DNA from: Macrostomum hystrix
Taxonomy: Eukaryota > Platyhelminthes > Macrostomidae
DNA: 64,000 nucleotides
Assembly: GCA_950097015.1 (NCBI GenBank)
Contig: CATNEN010000038.1
Span: 4,757,001 to 4,821,000 of the forward strand
Reading direction: 5' to 3'
The first letter of the stretch is position 1, and each line of letters opens with the position of its first letter. Below are positions 52,787-63,782 of the stretch, piece by piece. The notes beneath the pieces were generated by a model. It did no database searches. It had not been told where the DNA came from and worked only from the letters and a program-made list of their open reading frames with translations. The position numbers and the translations under genes are program-made.

Positions 52787-55700
52787 ATGAACGACCCAGG
52801 CGATGTGGGGCTCGATCTGGCGTTCTCTTTCGACACAACCGGCTCCATGATTAACGTGATCAATGATGTGCGCCAAAACATCGCTGGCATGCTGCAGAGA
52901 CTGAGCACTGGCATACCGGGTATTCGTGTGGCCGTCATCGCTCACGGTGATTATGGTGATGACTATGAGACTGAGATCAGAGACTTTGGCACTTCAACCA
53001 ACGACCTGGTGAATTTCGTTAAGACAGTGCCCATGACACACGGCGGTGATGCTCCGGAGTGCTATGAGCTGGTGCTGCAGCAGGCTCGGACTCACCTCAC
53101 CTGGCGACCGAAGGGCCTCAGAGCGCTGGTGTTGGTCGGAGACTCGTGTCCCCATGAAGTTGGCAGTTACAGGAACAAGTACAGCATCGACTGGAAGGTG
53201 GAGCTGCAGCTTCTCAAGGAGCTGGGAGTCATTGTCTACGGCGTGAATTGCGAGCGAGACAACAGCGAGGCGGACGCCTTCATGAAGTTCGTGGCTGGAG
53301 AGACGGGCGGGCTGCGACTGCCTCTGGAAGAATTCAGAGGCATTCAGGACTATCTTGTCGGAATTGCGTTCAGAGAGGCCTGCGATCTTGTCTTTGACAA
53401 CAGCCCGACAGCACTGACGATGGCGTCTGCGAACACAGCAGACTCTGTAAGTTGAATCATTGAGTACCATGACATAGGCTGTACAGCAGGTATCAGACCT
53501 ACATTTAGATCGCGATTTATGAAACGCCAATATTTTGAAGCTCTTGACGCGTGTCACTCAATTGATGCCGATGGATTACATGTTATAAGCAACGTGATAT
53601 CAGAGCTTAATAATGATAGTAATTGCAGGAGGGCTGCGGGCAATGGTGACATCATTCAGCACACTATAAGACCTGCAGCCAGCGAGGAGGCAGTTGTGCC
53701 CATTTCGCTGACTCGCTGAGCTGAACACACGCACACTGATAACTGCAGGCACACGCTCATACAGGTGTGTAGGTCTGCCCTGACTTTCTCATCGTCAGGC
53801 AGTGTACACTTCACTGCGCCTTGTAGGTTGGCCCTCAATGGCACGAATTGCACGACAAGCCCCCAAGCTTTCTCTCCGCGGCAACGTCCTAAACTAAATT
53901 AATTTAGTCCTAAATTAATGTGGTCTCGCCGCGGAATAGAGCTTAGGCACCTTAGTGCGAGAGACAAACGCGCTAACCGCTCTGCCACCGACACCCTATA
54001 ACAGGGCTTTTTGGAGCGAGAAATACCAGCGTACTACGTGATGCGGTATACACAATCGTTCCAAGAATGGTGCTTAAAACTGCGCACAACACTCGACGAC
54101 AATTTAAAAGCTTCCGCGATTTCAAATTTTCGTACCCTGCAGAAGTGTTCCATGCTGAACTTCCACAAGCGAATCTCGTGCATCCCTTTTAATAAGCAAT
54201 AGTTTACAGGACTGAATTTAAATCATAACTCTTCTAAACGAATTTTAGAAACGTCACGTGAGGTCGGTGCTCACTGGCGTCCTGCTGGACGTGTCAGGCT
54301 CCATGCAGCGCAGCTTTGACAGCCAGCAGGCCACAGAGGCAGCGGAGTACACCAGGAGGAACCAGTGGATCAGGTCCACTTTCAAAGTGGCCGACCAGCT
54401 GGTTGAACGCGACATTGCACCCACTAACGTATTTATCGGAGGCGTGGGAGCTAACGAGGAGCCTGTAGTTTTCGACATCCTAACCTCAGTGGAAAGAGTT
54501 AGTGAGTTAAATGCAAAAAAAGAAAGCTTAATGCGTAGGAAGCGAGAGTGCAAGGATAGGGCCGAGCGTGTAAAGAAAGAATCTGAAGAAGTACTACGCC
54601 CGAAGAATGAGTACGAGAAAAGAATCAACGATTTGTTAAGGCAACATACAGTCAGGTCTGCGATTCGTGAAATTCTTGATATTCTTAAATTCAATGGCGC
54701 ACCCAGAGTTCGATATTGGGCCGATATTAAAACCCTAGAAGACAACCTAACTGAACGCAATGCCTGTATCATACTGGATAGACTCCGCACTGACCGGGAG
54801 TTTCGGCAGAAGGTAGTCTATGAATTTTTACCAGAGGTGTGTAGAACTAGAAGCGAGTGTGTAGGTGCAGTTGCATGGCTTCCAGGTGTAAATGCCAGAG
54901 TCAACGATAGAAAGGAAAAAAACAATCTAAAGGTTATCAAAGAATGCAAAGAATACATCAAAAGTCGCCTAATTCCACTCACGATGAGTTCCGTTTTTTC
55001 TTCAACTGACGCACGGCGAGTTCTTCACGACTGCAATGAAGGAAAGGAACTGACGGACGACCGAATATCTGAGCTGGTCAAAGCAATCGAGCCAATGATC
55101 TTCGGCAGCACGCCGATGATGAACGCTCTCCAAACATCGCAGACCATTTTTGGAAGCAGCCAGTATAGCGAGCACTTCAAGCTGCTCTTTGTCTTGTCTG
55201 ACGGGATGCCAACGGAAAATATCAGGCTCTGGACCTCAGTGCTCAGTCCCGATGTCACAGTTGTGTCATGCCTCATCACTGACAAGCACATTGCAGATCC
55301 GCGCCACCTCTACAGCTCTGCCTGTGCCGATTGGGACAAATCAGCTAAGATAATGTTCCACGGTTCCTCCACTGTCTCCACGCAGAGGATTCCGCGCACC
55401 TTGTTCATCAGACGCGGCTGGACTATTGACACGGCCAACAACGAGACGCGCCTTTTTGTGCAGATCAATCACCCCGATATGATTAAAGAGGTCTGCGACG
55501 TTGCCAAGACCTGCGTGTGCTGTCAGGACGCCCTGTCAGATGTGCTGTCGGTTGTAGATCTCGACTTGTACATCAACCGAGTGAATGACGGCTTCGATCC
55601 GAAGAAGCAGTACAAAAGCACATGCTACGCTGTGGCATCAGCTATCGTGATCCACCTGAGCATGCTTCGAATCGTCGGTCGCGAAGGCGGCTATCCGGAT

Positions 55701-56432
55701 TTCTTTGCACTGCGCGACAAGATTATTGCTAAATATGGAGAGAACCGAGCGAAAACAGCTCAAGTCCTACGGGAAGTGTGTCCCGAGTACAGGCTCGTTT
55801 GCGAGCAGGTCGATGAGGCATCGGCTCTACATGCTGTCACTGCCAAGCGTCCAGTTGTAGCGATATTACATCTCACGAAGACTGAGTGGGACAGATTTAA
55901 TCAGTTTTACAGGCAGTATCCTCAAGGAATTCTAAAAAAAGAACATATTGTCGAAGGTCTCGGAACTCGGAAAGCCTCAGAGCCGCGATTTGGACACGCT
56001 GTGGTTCTGATAAGCTTCGACAGGCACAGCCTGAGGTTCATGAACTCGTGGGGCGACGCTTGGGCCGATGGCGGCTTCTTCAGAGTGCAGAGCGCCGACG
56101 TTCTCGGAATGGACTTCATCGATGTGGACTGGGGGCAGCTAACCGATGCCGAGCGACAGGCCTTCAAGAAGCAGGGACCCAAGCTGGCTGAGGAGCTTTT
56201 CAGTTCGCTGAAGGGGCTGCAGACATGCTCGTATCGCTGTCCGAAGTGCTCTGTCGAGTCTTTGGTGTCCGAGTTCACTGGCCACACCCTCAAGGCCAGG
56301 TGCCCACGCTGCGCGGAAGTCTTCAATGCTAATGAGGCTGCTGGTAGCGGTGACCTCGCACTCAACCTGTACCTCACGTCGCTGCTGCACTGCAGTGATG
56401 AAGCGAACGGCGAATCATCGCATCCTGTGTGA
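52787..56432 (+). CDS. Double vWA, papain-like peptidase, zinc-ribbon protein (two exons)
   Basis: Exon 1 (52787-53446) and exon 2 (54249-56432) join in phase 0 across GTAAGT and AATTTTAG, giving 947 residues. vWA-1 (about 8-200) has the metal-site motif DTTGSM at D16, then HGDYGDDYE, THGGDAPECYELVL and IDWKVELQLL, the pattern of VwkA-type vWA domains. vWA-2 (about 226-620) has DVSGSM at D234, with a charged helical insert near 310-365 (KKESLMRRKRECKDRAE). From about 660 there is a papain-like peptidase: STCYAVASA with C679, GHAVVLI with H803 and MNSWGDAWADGGFFRV with N819. Cys-His spacing is 124 (papain 134) and His-Asn is 16, as in papain. A CxxC-CxxC zinc ribbon follows (C884, C887, C905, C908). 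No signal peptide, so cytosolic. Role unknown; substrate-binding vWA domains presenting targets to the peptidase is an inference. Confidence 0.85.
53447..54248 (+). other. Intron of the double-vWA gene, containing a SINE
   Basis: 802 bp with a strong donor (GTAAGT) and acceptor (AATTTTAG). About half is a family-2 SINE in reverse orientation. Nothing else was recognised. Confidence 0.75.
53608..53998 (-). mobile_element. tRNA-derived SINE, family 2, copy 2
   Basis: Reads on the minus strand in the same order as the copy at 27.9 kb: GGTGGCAGAGCGGTTAGCG head, ATTCCGCGGCGAG, a 40-bp AT insert, GTGTACACTGCCTGA, GAGAAAGTCAGG and the CGCAGCCCTCCTGCAATTA end. It is the longest of the three copies. 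Confidence 0.8.
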
Positions 56433-56459
56433 CTATAACAAAAGAAAATACACCCCAAC

Positions 56460-56465
56460 AATAAA
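56460..56465 (+). promoter_or_regulatory. Polyadenylation signal of the double-vWA gene
   Basis: AATAAA 28 bp after the stop codon. Confidence 0.65.
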
Positions 56466-56902
56466 GGTATGGACAATTGTATTGCTTATCATATTGCTTA
56501 GGAAAAAGCACATGGAACTCCACCTAAGAACTAGAAATAAAAAACGTTCTTTCAAAGGTACTTTTAAAGGGAGATTCTAGTCACGCGATGGTGTTCATAT
56601 GGAATTCAAAATGGCATTCTCTGAGAGTTTCGAGAAGTAGCACGAATTGAACTACCGATCGAAACATTTAATCCGATGGAACTTTGAAGGCCAATTTGAC
56701 AGAAGTTGAGCGTCCGTGTGCTTCTTATAATTAGAATACATATTTTATTGCCACGATAAGTTTTTCATGCGAGTATTAAGAAGTTTTAGTTAACCTATTT
56801 ATTTTGAAGCTTCGAATGATGTTATCGTATTTTCCAATATTTGCTGCTTAGTAAACAACTCAAAGACTTTTCGTCTGCAGAATTCCACTATAGCCCTTAC
56901 AG
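56466..56902. other. Spacer; nothing recognised
   Basis: AT-rich DNA up to the hAT MITE. Its last eight bases, CCTTACAG (56895-56902), are the left target duplication. Confidence 0.5.
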
Positions 56903-57350
56903 CAGGGGTCGGCAAACTCCGGCCCGCGGGCCAGATGCGGCCCTCGAAGCTCCCAAATCCGGCCCGTTGCCCCTCCAACTCCTATAGTCCTGTCTTATCT
57001 TTCCCCTGCCTCATCTCTCTCATCTGTAGATTGAGATTCTCATCTCTCCCGTGTCCCCCGTCTCATCTTTCCTGTCTCTCATCTGGTTTATAGTTTATCC
57101 CATGTCTCATCTCTCCCCTGTCTCATCTCATCCCTGTCTCATCTCATCCCTGTCTCATCTCTCGCCTGTCTCATCTCTCGCCTGTCTCATTTCATGCCTG
57201 TCTCATCTCTCCCCTGTCTCATCTCTCCCCTGTCTCATCTTTCCCCTGTCTCATCTCTCCCCTTTCTCATATTCCTACAGTTAATGCGGCCCGCTGTCGT
57301 CTTTTAGGTTCTCTCCGTGGCCCATACGCTAATAAGTTTGCCGACCCCTG
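56903..57350. mobile_element. Intact hAT-type MITE carrying the 16-bp satellite unit
   Basis: 448 bp. Terminal inverted repeats CAGGGGTCGGCAAACT (56903-56918) and AGTTTGCCGACCCCTG (57335-57350) are perfect over 16 bp. The flanks are CCTTACAG on both sides (56895-56902 and 57351-57358), the 8-bp duplication of hAT elements. The left arm is GC-rich with CGGCCCGCGGGCC. The interior (about 56990-57270) is a small array of GTCTCATCTCTCCCCT-type units plus one stretch near 57013-57046 similar to the 31-bp unit of the 30-kb array. No transposase. Intact termini suggest a recent insertion. Confidence 0.95.
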
Positions 57351-57358
57351 CCTTACAG

Positions 57359-58594
57359 CATGCGATGCTTACTTATTTATTTCCTGCCTACGTTTTAAGT
57401 ACAACCGTTTATAAATTGTTTATGAAACTCGATTTAGTTTTCTCCTTACTAGCCTTTCCCGTCAAATTGATTCTGTCCGGACAGACTAAGACCTGGAACA
57501 AAACGGCCGAAAGATCGAAAAACTATAATGCATCAGATAAACTGACCATTTTATCTGGGAATCAAGGTGTTCCTATTGTGGTCGGCCTCGAATTTACGAT
57601 CTCTGGGACAGTGCTAGAAAAATTAGAAGCTACTATAACGAGTTTTTTTTTATCTGCATGGCACACCATTAGGAGCACCATTGTTTTCTACAAAATATAT
57701 ATTCAGAATACTTTTGTGTTTTTTTCTGATGCAAAATTGACACTACTATTATATTTTAATCATAACGATGAGAAGGTAAACATGTCAATACGTATAAAAA
57801 TTACTAAAATCTATTTTGTATTCAAGTTCAATTATCTCATATTAAAGATTTTCGAGTTTCCAAGTTGCTCGTTCAAATCCTTCGTGGTTTACTTAGACAT
57901 AAGACAGCACGAAACCAATTCCCATTATAACTCAATCTCGCCCCTCTAACCGACTGTATCACATTTATAATTAATAATTAATAAACCAGTCTGTCACTTT
58001 GAAACCGTTTTCAGATAATACAATTTCTAAGGATATAACGAGTGGTATTTTCATTTTCAACAAAAATATTTCAAAACACTCGACAACGAATTTAAACTTG
58101 CAGAAAACTAGCAAACACTTAAAAATTTCAAACTCAAAATCAAATCTGGAATACAGAGTGCAAAAATAATAATCTGTGTCGTTTCTGACAAATGCTACCC
58201 ACTAGCCGCATGGCAACGCGACGTGGCTGCAAAAAAATCGACAGAATTAACAAATTTCAGTTGGATTTAAACAAATCTGGATAAATTAGAACACTTTATA
58301 GAAGTTTAAATATAAAATATGGCTTTTGTGACAACAAGTTCGAGACGAAAAACGTTGAGAAAAAATGGCGGATTCAAAAATAATTTTCGAATGGACAAAC
58401 GGATGGATTTAGTTTACGCGGGTTAGCAAAATCTGCGACCTACTTTGATCTATTTGAGCAGTTTTTAGCGATGAACTAAACCATCAACCTAAGCACAAAC
58501 TCAACTGGAAACTGACCCACATACCCATCTGGAAAATGACCCAAAGCAGAGATCTAGACATCGTGCAAGAAGTAAATTCATCGACCCAAATTCA
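57359..58594. other. AT-rich spacer; nothing recognised
   Basis: One 210-codon frame starts inside the MITE and runs through AT-rich DNA; composition and lack of any domain argue against a gene. The right end reaches the last P2X exon. Confidence 0.45.
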
Positions 58595-61564
58595 TCACTC
58601 GATGGTGCCATAGTGTCCAGGTGAGTCCAGAACTTGCGCGGAGGCTCCGATACGACGTCTGGCATCGTCAGAATTCTCGTCGATGTCGTCGTCGTTCATT
58701 CGCTATAGGTTAAGAAATAGTTCTAAATTTATCTGTGCATTTTAAGCCTTGTGCTAAATATAGCTTTCTAAGAAACATGCAGCTTTTTAAAAAACTTGAA
58801 TACTAGAGCATTCAAACAAAACTAGAGCTTTCTAAGAAAACTAGAGCTTTCTAAGAAAACTAGAGCTTTCTAAGAAAACTAGAGCTTTCTAAGAAAACTA
58901 GAGCTTTCTAAGAAAACTAGAGCTTTCTAAGAAAACTAGAGCTTTCTAAGAAAACTAGAGCTTTCTAAGAAAACTAGAGCTTTCTAAGAAAACTAGAGCT
59001 TTCTAAGAAAAAAAACTAGAGCTTTCTAAGAAAACCAGAGCTTTCTAGCAACAAACAATGTACAGATAGGAAAACAACTACATTCAAAAAATTTATTTTA
59101 TAATTCAATCAAATATAAGCTCACTCTGTAGGCATCGTCATCCCTCAGAGTCTCATACTTGGCGCCCCGGTAGATGAGCTTCTTATTGAGCAGGTAGAGC
59201 ACGATCATGTCGCACAGCACAGTTGACTGCGTGGTTGGTAGCGATTGGTTGTTAGCGCGTTAAATTTTCTCGAAATAAGCTAATGTTGCCTACTTACAGT
59301 AGACGGATTAGAGTTGCTTTAATTTCTTAAATGACAAAATTGACAGGAAAGTTGTGAGTGAGTACTCACAATGCCCAGCAGAGCCAGCCCGGATCCCAGG
59401 TTCATGGTCAGCGGAATTACATTGAACCGGCCAGCACGGCCGGTGACGTAAACCATGAACCGCAGTCCGTAGGCCTTGATTAGGGTGCGCTTGTCGGTGT
59501 CGTTAGTGCGATAATAATTTGCGTACCGAAAATTCCAGCCCTTCGCTATTTTGCTGTTCTCATCGTCAAGTCGACGGAAGCTGTACGTGGGATTGCAATA
59601 GGTAGCATCCCAGTCCAGGTTGCAGTCCCAGTTCACGTTGATTGCGACCACACCGCCCTGGAGGGAGTGAAAAATAGAATCCAGTTATCATGAGAAATCG
59701 ACCTATAAAATATAGTTCGTATCTCGGCACTCACCACAGTGGCGATCTTGGTGAAGTTGTCAATGCCAGCCAGTGACAGAATATCCCCAATGCGGAACAC
59801 GGGGCAGTATCGGTCATTGACGGGATGGTACAGGCAGTTCTGCAGCTGGCTTGTGTTGTAGTAGTCCAGCACGTTGCGCCTGAAACGAACAGAAAGGCAG
59901 AAATCTGATTCATTCTAAGACTAGGCTAGGGGTCGTAGCCTAGTGGTTAGAGCGTCGGACTTACGACTGGAAGGTCGGGGGTTCGATTCCCGACTCCACT
60001 GGACTAATTTGTGTCCTTTAGCAAGACACTTGAATCTGCGTTGCTTCAGTTCACCCAGCTGTTAAATGGTTACTGGCAGCATTAGCTTGGGTAATTGAGA
60101 GTGGGTGTGGCGTGGACTGAACAGCCGTACCCAGCGTATGCAGCTGCAATAACTGCGGCTGCACATCTGACCCGATGGGGGCTGGTGCAATCAATTACTA
60201 AGTATTATTATCAATTTCTATTAAAAAAAACAAACTTATTTAACACTAGGGTTAATCAGGAAACCAATAAATAGGAAACCCGTTTGCAGAAAACAACCAG
60301 GACAAGAGGACAAAACATTAATAAAATGTTAAGAACAAAATTTAAACAAACCGTTTGACCCCAAACATGGGAAACTCGATGCTGTCCTTAATAAGTACAG
60401 TAAAATTGACAGCCTCTGGGAAAATTGTGCCCTTGGTTGGTAGATTGTCGACTTCAACTGGACACCAGGCAAATATTTCGCAGGACTTCTTGCCTGGCAT
60501 CTGCGTGGAGTCAATGCAGCGGCCGGTGTTGACACCATTGCCAAGCATTTGCGGCCTGCCAGCGGGGCAGTCGGCATCGGACAGACATGGAGCAACTGTC
60601 GGATCCTCGTCACAGGTGTCTTGGGCTTGGTCGCGAGTCACTATAGCATTTGTTGTGATGAAAAAAGCATTGTTCTCCTGGTCAGTGGAAGATTCGGTGG
60701 TACTTAAGCATGTTGGTAGGTTTTGTATCTGACATTAAAAACATACCATTGAGACTATATAGACACAGTTTAAAAAAAATCAAACCTGTGGCGGTATGAC
60801 ATAATCAGCAACATCCCAGATCCGTGTGCCAATGCTTGTGCCACTCAGGTTGGTATATTGCACACCCTTGACCTTGGTTGTTACTCCACTAACCACATCG
60901 TTGAAGTCTTGGTAGCCTTTTTTGTAGATCATTACCCATCTAAAGTGAAAAAATGAAATATTCTTTTAGAGTTTTTAAATATTTTTTCAACAAAAAATAA
61001 ACATATATTTCTTAATCCATTTTGTCTTACATAATAAAACCACAGTTTTCAAAGAAGTGACTTGAGCTACTTTGCTACACTTACTTTAATCACTCTAAAA
61101 ATTTGTAGGCCCTAGAAAAAATCACTGCTAAAATGCTAAGCATATAACTAGTGGCAAAATCCAGCCCTGTCAATTAAAATATTCAAAACAAATATAAATC
61201 CAAACCACAAAATACATTATTATTAGTGCCTACTGCAATTAGAAATATTACTGATTTTACTTAGATAAACAGTGATAATAGGCCTACTCCTTGACAAAGA
61301 CTTTTTATTTAAATTAGTAGGCCTAAGCATTTTAAAAATAAACAACCACATAAGCTATAACAATTTATTGTTGCATAATGGTTGACAATATGTTATGTAT
61401 AATACTTACCCAATCACATATGCAATGATTGTCATCTGGATAAGTCGATAAATAATAGAAACCTTTATGCTGCTAATCTGAACAACCTTAGATGTTTCAT
61501 ACTGAAACAAAACACCAAAACCACGATCAACTGTCTTAACGGCAATATTAGATCGCTTAGACAT
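58595..61564 (-). CDS. P2RX: P2X receptor (ATP-gated cation channel), seven exons
   Basis: Exons in gene order: 61564-61410, 60939-60786, 60677-60352, 59879-59735, 59657-59370, 59226-59125 and 58702-58595. Phases agree and give 425 residues. It forms trimeric plasma-membrane channels opened by extracellular ATP. Features: YETSKVVQISS and the first membrane helix (about 37-56, IIAYVIGW), VTTKVKG with the ATP-binding lysine, RIWDVADYVIPPQ, the cysteine-rich head (CDEDPTVAPCLSDADC, GNGVNTGRC, CEIFAWCPVE), NFTVLIKDSIEFP, NVNWDCNLD, CNPTYSFRRLD with the NFR-type WNFRYANYYR, TLIKAYGLRF and the second helix with GSGLALLGI and TVLCDMIVLYLLNKK. The last exon (DDDIDENSDDARRR) is inferred from a good acceptor; if the donor at 59124 is not used, the protein ends at 59098 instead. 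Confidence 0.93.
58808..59047. repeat. 19-bp minisatellite in the last P2X intron
   Basis: About 12 units of AACTAGAGCTTTCTAAGAA, very uniform, with one unit extended by four A near 59008. The uniformity suggests recent expansion. Confidence 0.93.
59926..60215 (+). mobile_element. tRNA-derived SINE, family 1, copy 2 (P2X intron 3)
   Basis: Plus-strand copy of the element at 23.4-23.7 kb: head TAGCCTAGTGGTTAGAGCG and GGTTCGATTCC, then CCTTTAGCAAGACACTTGA and the same body to CAATCAATTACTAAGTATT. It lies antisense to the P2X gene in the intron between exons 3 and 4. Confidence 0.87.
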
Positions 61565-62272
61565 CAAATCAAATTTTTATAACAATTATTAAAGCTATAG
61601 ACGAAGGGGAATTATGAAAATTCCTCCAGACAAAGACTGCTTAAACAAAAAACTCTTCTAGTCGGAGTAAATATAAATAACATGTATGAAATTACACACA
61701 CAGCAGAATCATCTCTTAAGTATTTCGAAGAAAATGGATGAAGAAAGTATACTTTAAAATTGCGCGAGTCGTTACTTAGAGCTAAGGTAAACAAAGACCT
61801 ATGCTTTTGCCTAAAAAGCATACTGTAAGCCTCACTTTAAATAAGGGATAAAATGATTTATGAGGTATATTTTTACAGCACCAAAAGAAGAAATAGGGCC
61901 TAATTCAGTCAACTCAAAGCAAAGAACTGGTACCAGTGCAGATACTCATTTAAACGATGTTTTTTAATATATAACTATTTAGAACTTTTTTAATATGCAG
62001 AAAAATGGACACATGCCCATAAAAAAGAATTGTTTCTTGTTTTACTAGATAAATTGTTTCCATAATACGCACATTTTAAGAATACAAATAGTGTCGAAGA
62101 AACTTTAGGAAAAATTACTTAACGCTTGTGTCAAATTTTTCTGGTTAGGCCTACTAATTTCTTTATAAGAACTGCATATAAATTTAGCAGATCTTATCGT
62201 TATATTCCATATTTAGTAAAGCCAATCGCTTTCGTTTTTTAAACTTTCTGCAAGTCGCAAGCCTAAGCCGGG
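61565..62272. promoter_or_regulatory. Shared upstream region between P2X and PP1
   Basis: The two genes point away from each other with 708 bp between their start codons, so this stretch holds both promoters and 5' UTRs. It is AT-rich; no TATA box could be assigned with confidence. Confidence 0.45.
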
Positions 62273-62327
62273 ATGGCAGAGTCCGACAAACTTAACATTG
62301 ATAGCATTATTGCTCGCCTGCTCGAAG
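62273..62327 (+). CDS. PPP1C: Protein phosphatase 1 catalytic subunit, first coding exon
   Basis: MAESDKLNIDSIIARLLE followed by a split codon at the donor GAAG|GTACGT. This is the highly conserved N-terminus of PP1 (human alpha begins MSDSEKLNLDSIIGRLLE), and the first intron after RLLE is at the expected place. PP1 is a metal-dependent Ser/Thr phosphatase that works with many regulatory subunits. The remaining exons lie to the right of the window, so the intron is at least 1.67 kb. The upstream context CCGGGATGG is a good start. Confidence 0.9.
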
Positions 62328-63114
62328 GTACGTTGTAGTGATTAATTAGTGGTATTTGTATTTTTTACTAACTACGACGGAGCAATTTTTATATCTACAT
62401 TTTATTCGCATATTAAATGTAATAGGCCCATCTAGCAAAAGAAAAAAAGCAAATCAACTGCAATGCTGAGGCTGAGCTAGTTATGTCTTTATTTATGTGC
62501 AAATGCAAGGCTAAGAAAAAGTTGTCGAAATTTCAAACTAATAATATGTTTTAATAGTAATTCTTGTTAGATATAACTCATGTAATGAATATACTTTTTA
62601 GTCTCCTTTTGAGCATATATCCATTGGTTGATCGTCATTTCATCTGCTGCCATTTGGTCTGTCGCCTGTTTGTCTGCCTATATACAATATAGTCTTTTTG
62701 GCTGCTATGTATATAAAGTATGAGTGAATATTTCCCTATGATCTGAAACATATTCAACAGTATGTAATTGTTAATGCCAATGAATTGAATAAGTTGAATA
62801 ATTTCAACAATTACATATAAAAGCTCCTATGTTGCTTATTTTGTTTTTTTGTAACAAACAAAAAGTGAACAGAAGACCTATCTATTTTTAAATGAGGCAT
62901 ATTCTTGTAAAGTGTAAAGTGAAAAACAAAACAATATAAAAACAAAATTATACTTAAAACTTGCTTATGCTATTTTTTTTATTGATGACTTATTATTTAA
63001 TGACCTTACATTAAATATTATAAAAGGAAATTTATTACTGAACACTATAGAAAATAATGTTTCTTCCTCTACCAAAATACTATGGCAAAACAATGACCAT
63101 ATACCTATCGGAAA

Positions 63115-63593
63115 CAGTCCATTTCGGTGACATACCATTTCAGCGACAAGTCATTTTGGAGACAACCATTTTGGCGACAATACTTTTGAAGCCGTGGAAC
63201 AAATTTATTTTGCACCAGAAAAGTGCAGAGAATGAAAGAGTGAATAGAGGACAGAAGGCAGAGACGAAAGTTGCGACAGCACTTCTACCTGTGTAGAATA
63301 ACGAAGTCGATAACGAACATGTTAGTTATAAAATATTGGTGACGGCAAACGATGCTACTTATAAGTAAGACAGGTGAGGTTGATGCACATAGAGCGCAGA
63401 CCAAACTGATCCAAACTCGCTATTTATATTGCATGTTAAAACAAATGCTATAACAGGAATACATTAACAAGTAGAAGAATCAAATACATTACATATTCAA
63501 TAAGCAAACACTATCAGATCCATTATTACTGCAGTTTCTATGTTTGTCGCCAAAATGGTTGTCACCAAAATGACTTGTCGCCGAAATGGACTG
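63115..63593. mobile_element. Foldback MITE with CAGTCCATTTCGG ends
   Basis: The left end CAGTCCATTTCGG and the right end CCGAAATGGACTG are inverted. Each arm (about 65 and 50 bp) is a short series of the motif CATTTCGGCGACA and its variant CATTTTGGCGACAA. No target duplication was found directly at these ends, so the true boundary may be a few bases away. No coding capacity. Confidence 0.7.
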
Positions 63594-63659
63594 GATTCTA
63601 CCTATCTATGTAGGCATGTCAAATGGAAATGTATGAAGGTATGTTGCTATGACTAGGCC

Positions 63660-63782
63660 TAATAATTGTAAGAGGGCTGTGGCTGTGGGCAATGGCACAT
63701 TGTTTAATGACACTAGACTTGTAGCCAGTATTGAGGCAATTCTTCCCATTTTGCTGACTCCTGAGTACATAGGCACACATAC
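63660..63782 (-). mobile_element. tRNA-derived SINE, family 2, partial copy 3
   Basis: Only the 3' end of the family is present, from the part matching GAGGAAT-type sequence through TCAGCAAAATGGG to the CAGCCCTC end. It is clearly more diverged than the other two copies. Confidence 0.6.

Noticed and set aside
12071-56775. Frequent ACGAGTA / TACTCGT words in non-coding DNA
   Set aside because: I counted roughly a dozen, close to what is expected by chance for a 7-mer on both strands of 64 kb.
57317-57949. A 210-codon plus frame
   Set aside because: It starts inside the hAT MITE and continues through AT-rich DNA with no domain or codon bias.
24326-59047. Relationship between the 18-bp array at 24.3 kb and the 19-bp array at 58.8 kb
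   Set aside because: GCTTCCTAGAAA and GCTTTCTAAGAAA look alike, but only about 13 of 19 positions agree, which can be chance for simple AT-rich units.
59926-60000. A tRNA gene
   Set aside because: A and B boxes are good, but the sequence continues into a SINE body shared with 23.4 kb, so it is a SINE head.
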